Shown here one piece after another: positions 42,628 to 49,712 of a stretch of 49,712 bases of DNA; the first letter of the stretch is position 1; each line of letters opens with the position of its first letter. The DNA comes from JANMCE01 sp031360915. GTDB lineage: Bacteria > Actinomycetota > Acidimicrobiia > Acidimicrobiales > Ilumatobacteraceae. The position numbers and the translations under genes are program-made. The stretch spans positions 1 to 49,712 of the forward strand of contig JANMCE010000202.1 in the NCBI GenBank assembly GCA_031360915.1, in the 5' to 3' direction. The notes beneath the pieces were generated by a model. That model was not told the DNA's origin and did not search any database. It saw nothing but the letters and a program-made list of their open reading frames with translations.

Positions 42628-43325
42628 CCATCAGCGCCGAGACTCGCAAGAACCTCGAATCTGTCGCCACCGCAACCCTCACGGGACGGCTGCAGGACCG
42701 CGGTATCCACCAGGTGTTTTTCACGGGCATCAAGCCCATCAAGCCCGGTCAGCGCATGATCGGCACCGCGAAGACCTTGCGGTACGCGCCGATGCGCGAG
42801 GACCTGTTGCCCTCGTTGTCCCGCCAGGTGAACGCGCAGCGTTTGGCCATCGAATCGATCGAGCCGGGCGAGGTCATGTGCATTGAGGCACGCGGCGATC
42901 TTGGCGCCGGAACCTTCGGTGACATCTACGCCATGCGCATGTTCCAGCGTGGTGCGACCGGCATCGTTACCGATGGTTGCGTGCGAGATTCCGGTGCTGT
43001 CGGCAAACTGGAAATCCCCGTCTATCTCCGGGCCGCCCACGCAGCCACGTTGAGCCTGTCGCACCTGTCGGTTGACTATGACCGGCCCGTCACCATTGGC
43101 GGCGTGTTGGTGATGCCCGGCGACGTCATTGTTGGTGATGACGATGGCGCCATGGTGATCCCGATTGCACTTGTTGATGAAGTCGCAGCCGAGGCAGCCG
43201 AGCAAGAGCTGCGAGACGAGTTCTCGTTCGGGCTCGTGTCAAAGGGCGACACCATTGCCCAAGCATTCCCGATGAACGCCGAGCGCAAATCTGAGTTCGA
43301 GGTGTGGAAGGCCGCTCGGGCGTGA
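42624..43325 (+). CDS. RraA-fold protein, candidate 4-hydroxy-2-oxo acid aldolase
   Basis: A 233-aa protein of the RraA/HMG-aldolase superfamily. The conserved signature is present: GTFGDIYAMRM (GD at 99-100), TDGCVRDS (DG 117-118, RD 121-122) and the tail motif VGDDDGAMVIP. Members are either inhibitors of RNase E or divalent-metal class II pyruvate aldolases. Here it is flanked by and translationally coupled to the ring-cleavage dioxygenase (ATGA) and the hydratase (GTGA), so an aldolase that splits 2,4-dihydroxyhept-2-ene-1,7-dioate is the best guess. The usual HpaI enzyme is absent from the block. The ATG at 42624 was chosen by this overlap. Confidence 0.85.
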   Translation: MTISAETRKNLESVATATLTGRLQDRGIHQVFFTGIKPIKPGQRMIGTAKTLRYAPMREDLLPSLSRQVNAQRLAIESIEPGEVMCIEARGDLGAGTFGDIYAMRMFQRGATGIVTDGCVRDSGAVGKLEIPVYLRAAHAATLSLSHLSVDYDRPVTIGGVLVMPGDVIVGDDDGAMVIPIALVDEVAAEAAEQELRDEFSFGLVSKGDTIAQAFPMNAERKSEFEVWKAARA

Positions 43326-44134
43326 GTCGCACACTCACTGACGCGCAGGTTGCCGAGATCGCGCAGCAGCACGAACAGGCTCGCCTCACCGTCACATCGA
43401 TCGCGGCACCGTCGCTCACCTATCCCGACATGAATCTGGAGGATGCCTACGCCAATCAGCAGGCGTGGGTCGATCTGCAGATCGCCAACGGCGCGTCGCT
43501 CGTCGGCCGCAAGATCGGCCTCACTAGCCGAGCCATGCAACAGCAGATGCAGATCAACGAACCCGATTTCGGCGCGCTGCTCGACTACATGATTATGCCC
43601 GACGGTATCGATCTGCGAACAGCCGACTACCTCGATCCGAAGCTCGAAGTCGAGATCGCATTCGTGTTGAAAGAACGCCTGTCGGGTGATTGCCTCACCA
43701 TCATCGACGTACTGCGTGCCACCGAGTATGTGCAGCCTGCGTTCGAACTGATCGACGCTCGTAGCCGTAGGGTCGACCCGGCGACCAAGAAGACTCGCAC
43801 CATCACGGACACCATCTCAGATAACGCGGCCGACGCCGGAGTGATACTTGGTGGACGCCCCATGCGCCCCGACGATCTCGACCTACGCTGGGTTGGCGCC
43901 ATCCTGTCGGTCAATGGTGTGGTGGAAGAAACCGGCATCGCTGCCGGCGTGCTCGGTCATCCGGCCGCCGGTATCGCCTGGCTGGCCCGTCGCCTGGCCC
44001 CGCATGACCTGGCCGTCGAACCCGGCAACATCATCCTGTCCGGCTCCTTCACCCGCGCCGTCACCGCACGGGTCGGCGATACCTTTACCGCCGACTACGG
44101 CCCCATGGGCACCGTCAGCTGCCACTTGTCCTAA
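43322..44134 (+). CDS. hpaH: 2-oxo-hept-4-ene-1,7-dioate hydratase
   Basis: A 270-aa enzyme of the fumarylacetoacetate-hydrolase-like fold, branch of the MhpD/HpaH/HpcG hydratases. Motifs are GRKIGLTSRAMQQQM, the metal-binding PKLEVEIAFVLKE (paired Glu) and ISDNAADAGVILGG. It adds water to 2-oxo-hepta-enedioate in the homoprotocatechuate meta-cleavage path, preparing the substrate for the aldolase. The start is GTG at 43322, overlapping the RraA stop (GTGA). No genes for HpaE (semialdehyde dehydrogenase) or HpaF/HpaG (isomerase, decarboxylase) are in the window. Confidence 0.92.
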   Translation: MSRTLTDAQVAEIAQQHEQARLTVTSIAAPSLTYPDMNLEDAYANQQAWVDLQIANGASLVGRKIGLTSRAMQQQMQINEPDFGALLDYMIMPDGIDLRTADYLDPKLEVEIAFVLKERLSGDCLTIIDVLRATEYVQPAFELIDARSRRVDPATKKTRTITDTISDNAADAGVILGGRPMRPDDLDLRWVGAILSVNGVVEETGIAAGVLGHPAAGIAWLARRLAPHDLAVEPGNIILSGSFTRAVTARVGDTFTADYGPMGTVSCHLS

Positions 44135-44174
44135 CTCGTACACCGGTCCTCCGTCAGGCGTGTAAAACAGGTGT

Positions 44175-44375
44175 ATGAGTCGGACTCGAACCAACATCGA
44201 GATTGAGAACACCTACGTCGAGGCCATCATGCAGCGTTACGGCGTCCGCACGAAGACCGATGCTGTCGATCTCGCACTGCGGCGCCTTGCGGTCATACCG
44301 ATGACGAAGGCCGAGATTCTGGCGATGCGGGGCGCAAACGCCATCGGGGAGATTCCTCCGGACATCGATGAGTGA
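44175..44375 (+). CDS. VapB-like antitoxin, orphan
   Basis: A 66-aa protein with the VapB antitoxin pattern (MSRTRTNIEIENTYVEAIMQ, TKTDAVDLALRRLA): a ribbon-helix-helix DNA-binding N-terminus followed by a short acidic C-terminus (PPDIDE) that would wrap a toxin. VapC toxin genes normally start within a few bases of the vapB stop. Here only 12 bp separate the stop from the end of the opposite-strand AsnC gene, and no PIN-domain frame is found. The bases at the stop (GTGATACTT) could code VIL, like many VapC starts, so the toxin may have been lost. Confidence 0.85.
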   Translation: MSRTRTNIEIENTYVEAIMQRYGVRTKTDAVDLALRRLAVIPMTKAEILAMRGANAIGEIPPDIDE

Positions 44376-44387
44376 TACTTCCAAACT

Positions 44388-44858
44388 TCACGGGCCGTCG
44401 GCGGCGATGAGGTCGGCGACGGTGCGTTGAAGTTGGGTGCTGAGCGCGAGGTGGGTTTGGCTGCGGACGACGGTTTGGATTGCCACGATGGACTGCAGGA
44501 TGTCGTGGAGGTTGTCGTTACTGCGGGCGACGATGCGGCACAAGAGATCACCGGGGCCAGTGACGGTGTGGATTTCCAACACCTCGGGGATCTTGCTTAA
44601 CGCGGCGACAGTGACCGTGTGCGAGCCTTGCGAGATTTCTAAAGTTGCAAATGCAACTACTCCGTAGCCGGCTGCCGCTGCATCAACATCGGGGCCATAG
44701 CCGGTGATGACTCCACGCCGCCACAGGCCGGCGAGACGAGACTGCACGGTACCCCGCGCCACATCGAGCTTGCGGGCCAGGTCAGACGTGGACGACTGCG
44801 GGTCTCGGCGCAGACCGGCGATCAGGCGGGCATCCAGTCCGTCGAGCTCGTTTGGCAT
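44388..44858 (-). CDS. Lrp/AsnC family transcriptional regulator
   Basis: About 156 aa from the ATG at 44858, chosen because MPNELDGLDARLIAGLRRD is the standard start of the family and a GGGGGA site lies upstream; the frame opens at 44900. The helix-turn-helix is at about 20-45 (SDLARKLDVARGTVQSRLAG), and the C-terminal RAM domain binds amino acids or aromatic acids (GPGDLLCRIVARSNDNLHDI). It is divergent from the HPPD-like gene across a 121-bp region, so it probably controls that gene in response to an aromatic amino acid or a derivative. That is inferred from position. Confidence 0.88.
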   Translation of the reverse strand: MPNELDGLDARLIAGLRRDPQSSTSDLARKLDVARGTVQSRLAGLWRRGVITGYGPDVDAAAAGYGVVAFATLEISQGSHTVTVAALSKIPEVLEIHTVTGPGDLLCRIVARSNDNLHDILQSIVAIQTVVRSQTHLALSTQLQRTVADLIAADGP

Positions 44859-44979
44859 TCTGTCCAATCCCCCCTGCTCACACTGCTGAAACTTCATCAT
44901 TCTGACGACTCATTCAGTTCCAGGTAATCAGTTTGATGAGTGCCTTGCCACACACTAAGCGATTTGTTGAACTACGGTC

Positions 44980-45612
44980 ATGTCGAAACTCACCAAGGTT
45001 GACCACATCACCTATGCCTGTGACAAGGGGACCATCGAAAAGTGGGCTTGGTTTCACATCGAAGTTGAGGGCGGCACGCTGATCAATCGCATCGATGACG
45101 TGCGGCCAGAAGACACCGACAGCAGCATGAAGATCTGGTGCGTCGACTACGGTAACTTCGGCGTGGCCCTCATCGAAGGGATTGACCGCACGAAGAAGTC
45201 ACAGGTCACCACGTTTGTGGAAAAGCACGGTGATCATTCCGTGCAGCACGTTGCCTACGACACCGGGAACCTCGACAGCTTCCAGCGTCACCTGAAGTCG
45301 CTCGGTGGCCATCCCCGTGGCACCACGTTGGTGCGGGACGATGGCTTCGGCATCCTGAAGCAAATGTTCGCCAAGGGCTACGCCGGCGGTCACCCGGCCG
45401 AGGCATGCTTCCCCGAGTACGTCGAGCGTCCGAAGACGTCAACGAGCGACGGCGTCGCAATCACGTTCTCCGAAGATGCCGGCCGCGGGTTCTACGACCA
45501 GATCGAAGATGCCATCGACTCAGGTGACGACGAGCCCTTCTTCGATTTCAACGCCATGCCCAAGGACTGGACCGTCCCGGCTCCCCAACCGAAGCTGGCA
45601 ACTGCCAGCTGA
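44980..45612 (+). CDS. VOC protein resembling a 4-hydroxyphenylpyruvate dioxygenase half
   Basis: A 210-aa protein that looks like a single two-repeat VOC module of the HPPD type. Possible iron ligands are H9 (KVDHITYA), H90 (HSVQHVAYD) and E146 (FPEYVERP), in the order of the HPPD catalytic domain. Full HPPD is about 350-400 aa, so this is not a standard enzyme. It may be a related dioxygenase, or a subunit. Its position next to an AsnC regulator and downstream of the hpaD block suggests a substrate related to tyrosine or phenylacetate. A hairpin spans its stop codon (45593-45610). Confidence 0.75.
   Translation: MSKLTKVDHITYACDKGTIEKWAWFHIEVEGGTLINRIDDVRPEDTDSSMKIWCVDYGNFGVALIEGIDRTKKSQVTTFVEKHGDHSVQHVAYDTGNLDSFQRHLKSLGGHPRGTTLVRDDGFGILKQMFAKGYAGGHPAEACFPEYVERPKTSTSDGVAITFSEDAGRGFYDQIEDAIDSGDDEPFFDFNAMPKDWTVPAPQPKLATAS
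45593..45610 (+). terminator. Hairpin spanning the HPPD-like stop codon
   Basis: AGCTGGC (45593-45599) and GCCAGCT (45604-45610) form a perfect 7-bp stem with a 4-base loop. There is no T run, so it may only slow termination or protect the RNA end. Confidence 0.35.
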
Positions 45613-45620
45613 ATGCCGGG

Positions 45621-45626
45621 TAGCTT
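45621..45626 (+). promoter_or_regulatory. Probable -10 element for the DUF952 gene
   Basis: TAGCTT lies six bases before the ATG at 45633, suggesting a leaderless transcript. Confidence 0.4.
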
Positions 45627-45632
45627 CGGAGC

Positions 45633-45995
45633 ATGACTGTTGTCTTGCACCTGCTCCCGTCGACGGTGTGGAACGGTGGGCGTCATGCCCCGATCGCTCC
45701 CGAGTCTTTGGCCACCGAAGGTTTCGTTCACTGCACGGCCGATGACGAGACACTGCTACGAGTAGCCAATCAGTTCTACACAAACGTGCCCGGCACAATG
45801 GTGGCCATCTCGATCGATCTTGATCGAGTGAGCGCCGAGGTGAAGTGGGAACATCCTCCGGGAAGCGACCCGCTCACCGCCATTGCGTTCCCCCACGTGT
45901 ACGGCCCCATCCCGCGAAATTCGGTGGTGTCATCGCGGCTCATGCAACGTGCCGACGACGGCAGCTACACCGGCTACGGCTCACCCACTCCGTGA
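45633..45995 (+). CDS. DUF952 family protein
   Basis: A 120-aa protein of the DUF952 family. The diagnostic start is MTVVLHLLPSTVWNGG followed by LATEGFVHCTADDE, and the later FPHVYGPIPRNSV is also typical. The fold is small and soluble, and the function is unknown, possibly a glutathione-S-transferase-like or ADP-ribosyl-binding protein. It stands apart, with 20 bp to the HPPD-like gene upstream and convergent with the TIGR03086 gene downstream. Its own -10-like hexamer is visible, so it can be transcribed alone. Confidence 0.9.
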   Translation: MTVVLHLLPSTVWNGGRHAPIAPESLATEGFVHCTADDETLLRVANQFYTNVPGTMVAISIDLDRVSAEVKWEHPPGSDPLTAIAFPHVYGPIPRNSVVSSRLMQRADDGSYTGYGSPTP

Positions 45996-46015
45996 GCGAA
46001 GCGGCGAAACAACCC

Positions 46016-46582
46016 CTACGGCTTGCGCCCGGAGAACGTCAGTAACTCGGTTTGAAGATCGACCTCGCCGTCGACGGCCACGATGTCGGCGTAGCGGCCC
46101 GGGGCACGAGCCACGGTTGGATCCAGATTCTTGAGGCGGGCGTACGACACCGCCACCAGTTGCGGGTCGAGCCGCTCATCGCCGCCGGTGGCCCGAGCAA
46201 CGTCCCAGCTGTGGACCACGAGGTCCACGGTCATTTGGAGGATGTAATCGTCGAGTACCACGTTGCCTAACGAGGAACTGAATGTGGTTTGCAGCGCGCC
46301 GGGCCGGTCAAGCGCACCAAGCGTCCGGTTCCGAATGTCGAACCACGCGGCGTACGGATCGGGTCCGGCGATCGCTCCAACGTTCTTGAAGACGTCGAGC
46401 GACGTGCCTACACCGGCCCTTGCGGCAACGTTGGACACGACCCCCATGGCGTGACCGGCCACGTCACGGGCCGACCACTCCGAACACGGTGATGGGTTGT
46501 CCCACGCGTTGAATGGCACGCCTCGCATGATGTGATCGAAGCCGAAGAGGGCGGTGATGTAGTTGCGTGAATTGACGCTCAT
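46016..46582 (-). CDS. TIGR03086-type (mycothiol-isomerase-like, DinB fold) metal-binding protein
   Basis: A 188-aa protein with the four-helix fold of mycothiol-dependent maleylpyruvate isomerases. Segments FGFDHIMRGVPFNAWDNPSP, WSARDVAGHAMGVVSNVA and DLVVHSWDVARATGG contain the possible metal ligands. The family is abundant in actinobacteria, and individual substrates are mostly unknown. The ATG at 46582 lies one base after the SDR stop, so the two genes are coupled. Frames starting further upstream (46690) would overlap the SDR. It is the last gene of a three-gene minus-strand operon with the IMPase and SDR. Confidence 0.82.
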   Translation of the reverse strand: MSVNSRNYITALFGFDHIMRGVPFNAWDNPSPCSEWSARDVAGHAMGVVSNVAARAGVGTSLDVFKNVGAIAGPDPYAAWFDIRNRTLGALDRPGALQTTFSSSLGNVVLDDYILQMTVDLVVHSWDVARATGGDERLDPQLVAVSYARLKNLDPTVARAPGRYADIVAVDGEVDLQTELLTFSGRKP

Positions 46583-46583
46583 G

Positions 46584-47324
46584 TCAGCCTCCTGCGAATG
46601 CCGAGGTGTAGCCACCATCGGGATGAAGGATCGAACCGGTAAAGAACTCGCCATCGTCTGAGCACAAGAACAACGCTGTCTTGGCCACATCCAGCGGCGT
46701 ACCTAAACGACCGAGCGGTATCTGTGCGGTGCGATCGGCCAACCATGCCTCGCCACCGGATTTGGCGGCGATGTCGGTGATCATGTCGGTGGCTACATAC
46801 ACCGGGCCAATGGCATTCACCCGTATGCCGTGCGGCGCGAGTTCGGCGGCAAAGCATCGCGTCAGCATCCACACCGCAGCCTTCGAAACTGCGTACGCAC
46901 CAGCCGTGGCCCGCTTGGAGGCAATAGAAGCCAACGACAGCATCACGCCCTTGTTTCCATCGGCAACCATGTGTCGGCCAGCCTGTTGAAAGGTGAGGAA
47001 CACGCCACGGGTATTGATGTTCTGCACAAAGTCGTAGTGCTCTGGCTCCAGGTCAAGCAACGACCGAAAGGCGCTATCGGGATGTGCCGAAACGCCGGCG
47101 GACGCCACCACGATGTCAATGCCGCCCAAGGCAGTGTGCGCTGCGTCTATCGCTGCACGAATCGATTCGGGCGAGGTGACATCACCTTCCAAAAACATCG
47201 GTCCGGATCCGGCCAAGTCGATCACCGCAACGATTGCGCCCTCGTTGGTAAACATCGAGCCGATCGCTTCACCGATTCCCTTCGCTCCCCCGGTGATCAC
47301 CACTTTCTTGCCTTCGAGCTTCAT
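46584..47324 (-). CDS. Short-chain dehydrogenase/reductase
   Basis: A 246-aa classical SDR. The cofactor motif is TGGAKGIGEAIG, the structural motif is in VASAGVSA, and the catalytic set includes LSLASIAS (Ser) and YAVSK (Tyr, Lys). The C-terminal FLCSDDGEFFTGSILHPDGG is also typical. NAD(P)-dependent oxidation or reduction of an alcohol or ketone is expected, with unknown substrate. The ATG at 47324 shares a base with the IMPase stop (TGATG) and has an AGGAGG site five bases away. It is the middle gene of the operon. Confidence 0.92.
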   Translation of the reverse strand: MKLEGKKVVITGGAKGIGEAIGSMFTNEGAIVAVIDLAGSGPMFLEGDVTSPESIRAAIDAAHTALGGIDIVVASAGVSAHPDSAFRSLLDLEPEHYDFVQNINTRGVFLTFQQAGRHMVADGNKGVMLSLASIASKRATAGAYAVSKAAVWMLTRCFAAELAPHGIRVNAIGPVYVATDMITDIAAKSGGEAWLADRTAQIPLGRLGTPLDVAKTALFLCSDDGEFFTGSILHPDGGYTSAFAGG

Positions 47325-48100
47325 CACGCCCTCCTCATATTGACGATCTCCAACAAGTCAGCGTGTATCGCCGCTGGTGCGGCAACCACGTTGCACAAAC
47401 CGACGCCCAAGTTGATCGGACCGCCGTCAAAATCGGTGACAATACCGCCCGCTTCTTCCACCAGGATTGCGGCGGCCGCGATATCCCACGCGTAGGTGGC
47501 GTGCTTTTCTACGAACCCGTCGAGCTTGCCCGCCGCCACGTACGACATCGCGAACGCGGGCGAACCGATGCTGCGCGCCGCGCGGCAATGCAGATGCATC
47601 TGTTCAAGCCGAAGCACGTACTCGTGAATGATGGCCGGGTCATCGTTTTGTAGACCGGTCGCGATCACCGCCTTCGAGATATCGGTGGTATCCGCCACTC
47701 GCAGATGGGTGCCACCACCCTTTTCGCAGCTGAACAGCTCGTTGCGCGACGGATCAAAAATGACGCCGCAAACAAGCGGTCCATTGGTCTCCCGCACGGC
47801 GATGGAAGAACCCCACGGCGACAGCCCTCTGGCGTAGTTGGAGGTGCCGTCGAGTGGGTCGACAATCCATGTATAAGGTCCGTCGGAGTTGCCCGCGTTG
47901 CCTTCTTCGCCCAGTACTGCGTGGTGGGGGTACGTCGACAAGATCACCTCAATAATGGCGGCCTGTGCGGCCTCATCAGCCCACGTAACGATGTTGGCTC
48001 GGGCCGATTTCTGCAGCACCTCCTTTGGACGCTCCAAGCCCTCCAGCAATTTCGCCCCACCCGCACGTGCCGCGAGCAGCGCTGTATCCAAAAGACTCAT
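47324..48100 (-). CDS. Inositol-monophosphatase-family phosphatase (second copy)
   Basis: A 258-aa IMPase-superfamily enzyme. The metal motifs are GEE (64-66), DPLDGT (81-86) and WDIAAAAILVEEAGG. The DPLDGTSNYARG motif is the standard inositol-phosphatase form, so it is closer to true IMPase than the paralogue at 27029. The ATG at 48100 has a GGGGGAT site upstream, and the frame opening at 48130 is not preferred. It is the first gene of an overlapping operon with the SDR and the TIGR03086 protein, and divergent from the PEP-utilising gene. In actinobacteria inositol feeds mycothiol and phosphatidylinositol synthesis. Confidence 0.9.
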   Translation of the reverse strand: MSLLDTALLAARAGGAKLLEGLERPKEVLQKSARANIVTWADEAAQAAIIEVILSTYPHHAVLGEEGNAGNSDGPYTWIVDPLDGTSNYARGLSPWGSSIAVRETNGPLVCGVIFDPSRNELFSCEKGGGTHLRVADTTDISKAVIATGLQNDDPAIIHEYVLRLEQMHLHCRAARSIGSPAFAMSYVAAGKLDGFVEKHATYAWDIAAAAILVEEAGGIVTDFDGGPINLGVGLCNVVAAPAAIHADLLEIVNMRRA

Positions 48101-48218
48101 GAAATCCCCCAAGTGACGATGTGCCAGCACGCTACCTTCACAGGCGTCCTGACATTGGTTGTAGCATTCGGATCAGGGGCTCGCAGGACGCGGGTGCAGA
48201 ATCTCAGGGGGAGTCTTC

Positions 48219-49712
48219 ATGGCTGAAATTGTTTCCGTTGACCAGTTTCTTGATGGTTGGTATCCGGGGTGGAAGCCCGAGCATCTCGATATGCCGTGGC
48301 TCCGAGCGAAAGCCGGTCCGTTCACGAAAGAGGACGAAAGCAAGTTCTGGTTCGTTGACTTCCACTGGCCCAAGGGGTTCGTGCCGCTCGGCATGACCAC
48401 CGTTCAGGGCGCGGCACTTTCCACCCAGCTCGCCGCTCATCAGCTACCGCTTCCTCCCGCTGGCGGTTTGGTGCAGCGCATGGGTGGCCCCTTCCTTTAT
48501 CAGGGTGAAGTGCCTGTTACCTCACCATGGGAAATCGGCAACCGCGCTGCTCGCATCGAGAAGAACATGCCGAAGTTCCTGCAGAACTTCGAACCGCTCT
48601 GGGAAGAGCGGAAGTGGGAGCTTGAACTCGGCCTCAACTACTTCGAGAACTACGATTTCTCCGGTAAGTCGATGCAGGAGATCATTGGCTACGTCGTTGA
48701 CGCCACCACGTTCCAGCAGCGGGCCTGGGAGATTCACTTCGAGATCATGTACCCACTGCTCGTCATCTACCTGCAGCTGTACGGGATCTGTGCTGGCAAC
48801 GGCATTGACCCTTCTGAGATCTCCAAGATGCTGCAGGGCCGAGACTCAAAGATCATGGAAACCGACCGGGCTATGTGGGCTCTGGTTGCCGAGGCAAAGC
48901 GCCTCGGCGTCACAGAGCACTTCGACAACGACCCGAAGAACATCCGGCCTGCACTCGCCAAGGCCGGCGGCAATGCCGGCGTATGGCTGCAGAAGTTCGA
49001 CGATTTCCTCCAAGTCTACGGACATCGTACCGAGGGCATCGTCGACATCAACCTTCCGTCGTGGATTGAGGATCAGCAGTCACCGCTTGGCCAGCTTCGC
49101 AACTTCATCGGCATGGATACGCCCCACAACTTCGACGGTGCGCTCCAGACATCGCAGAAGGAGCGAGACGCCGCTATCGAGGCCGCTCGCAGCCAGCTGA
49201 ACGGCGAAACGCTCGGCGCCTTCAATGAAGTGCTTGGGCTGTGCAGCATGGCCAACTTCGCGTGGTGGAACGAAGACCACAACTACTACATCGACCTTCG
49301 CGCCTCCATCCCGCTCCGAATGGGTGCGATCGCGCTCAGCGAGGCGGTCGGCGCCAACAAGCGAGACGACGCGCTGTTCTGCTTCTACCCCGAACTGGTC
49401 GACCTTGGCCGGGGCACGACCACGTGGAAGGACTTGCAGCCGTTGGCCAACGCCCGTCGCGACTATTTCGACGGCTACCAGTCGAAGCGCACCACAGTTC
49501 CCAAGGTGGTCGGCACCATGCCCGAAAGCGCCATCGAAGACCCGGTGCTCATCGAGATCTTCGGCATGCACCACCACTACTTCGATGGCCTGAAGAGTGA
49601 TGCCAACTCGATGAACCTCACCGGCTTCCCGGCCTCGCAGGGTGTGTACACCGGCAAGGCCGTCGTGATGCTTTCTGCCGATGCGCTGTTCGATCTGGAG
49701 GAGGGTGACATC
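48219..49712 (+). CDS. PEP-utilising-enzyme-like protein (partial at the right edge)
   Basis: A frame from the ATG at 48219, open through the right edge, with 498 codons visible. AGGGGGAG lies about six bases before the start. The sequence begins MAEIVSVDQFLDGWYPGWK, continues with acidic and aromatic-rich helices, and near the edge reads GFPASQGVYTGKAVV, which matches the start of the mobile phosphohistidine domain of PEP synthase and related enzymes. The catalytic histidine would lie beyond the edge. No ATP-grasp domain is at the N-terminus, so it resembles the isolated beta-type subunits such as those of phenylphosphate synthase. Function is unproven. Confidence 0.78.
   Translation, partial: MAEIVSVDQFLDGWYPGWKPEHLDMPWLRAKAGPFTKEDESKFWFVDFHWPKGFVPLGMTTVQGAALSTQLAAHQLPLPPAGGLVQRMGGPFLYQGEVPVTSPWEIGNRAARIEKNMPKFLQNFEPLWEERKWELELGLNYFENYDFSGKSMQEIIGYVVDATTFQQRAWEIHFEIMYPLLVIYLQLYGICAGNGIDPSEISKMLQGRDSKIMETDRAMWALVAEAKRLGVTEHFDNDPKNIRPALAKAGGNAGVWLQKFDDFLQVYGHRTEGIVDINLPSWIEDQQSPLGQLRNFIGMDTPHNFDGALQTSQKERDAAIEAARSQLNGETLGAFNEVLGLCSMANFAWWNEDHNYYIDLRASIPLRMGAIALSEAVGANKRDDALFCFYPELVDLGRGTTTWKDLQPLANARRDYFDGYQSKRTTVPKVVGTMPESAIEDPVLIEIFGMHHHYFDGLKSDANSMNLTGFPASQGVYTGKAVVMLSADALFDLEEGDI

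Noticed and set aside
44859..44979. Possible operator between the AsnC and HPPD-like genes
   Set aside because: CATCA/TGATG arms occur, but symmetry is too weak to call a specific site.

Overview
The window is GC-rich bacterial DNA in the style of an actinomycete. My best guess is a member of the Acidimicrobiia, inferred from gene content and not proven. The signs are an adjacent PafB/PafC-type WYL regulator pair, a DUF222-HNH nuclease gene with a LexA-like SOS box, a ferritin-fold acyl-ACP desaturase with a TetR-type operator, a mycothiol-isomerase-like (TIGR03086) protein, a DUF1800/DUF1501 pair, Ala/Thr-rich lipoprotein linkers, and many genes with a TAnnnT hexamer only 5-9 nt before the start codon, as expected for leaderless transcripts. 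No rRNA, tRNA, CRISPR array, prophage or complete transposase gene was seen.

Layout. 1-2335: end of a polar amino-acid ABC importer (binding protein, permease, ATPase). 2553-7342: a DEDDh exonuclease, the two WYL regulators with a histidine phosphatase in an overlapping minus-strand operon, and a divergent Ppx/GppA phosphatase. 7439-8728: a secreted lipase-like lipoprotein. 8725-9116: a degenerate copy of a repeat family. 9117-12764: an assimilatory sulfate operon read right to left (TauE-type transporter, iron-sulfur APS/PAPS reductase, CysD, CysN) behind a 34-bp dyad. 12830-16642: DUF1501, DUF1800 and an L,D-transpeptidase. 16703-20477: a glycosyltransferase, a small membrane protein, a ProA-like dehydrogenase and the desaturase. 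20621-24485: DoxX and a thiamine importer (thiBPQ) behind a TPP riboswitch. 24569-25459: an EamA exporter whose stop codon lies in the target-site duplication of an intact MITE (25460-25701).

25723-33813: an orphan sugar-type binding protein, an inositol-monophosphatase-family enzyme, glycogen branching enzyme whose 3' end overlaps a convergent diguanylate cyclase by about 100 bp, a decayed second GGDEF copy, a VOC protein, DUF1330 and a HAD 5'-nucleotidase. 33883-36738: a 951-residue secreted protein with regularly spaced C-x8-C modules that I could not assign to a family.

36873-45612 is an aromatic-compound region: a flavin monooxygenase and hydroxyquinol-type intradiol dioxygenase, then a translationally coupled trio of homoprotocatechuate 2,3-dioxygenase, an RraA-fold aldolase candidate and a 2-oxo-hepta-enedioate hydratase, followed by a lone VapB, an Lrp/AsnC regulator and a divergent HPPD-like VOC protein. 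Together these point to catabolism of hydroxylated phenyl compounds, with RraA possibly replacing the usual HpaI aldolase. The window ends with DUF952, a minus-strand trio (IMPase, SDR, TIGR03086 protein) and a PEP-synthase-like gene cut by the right edge.
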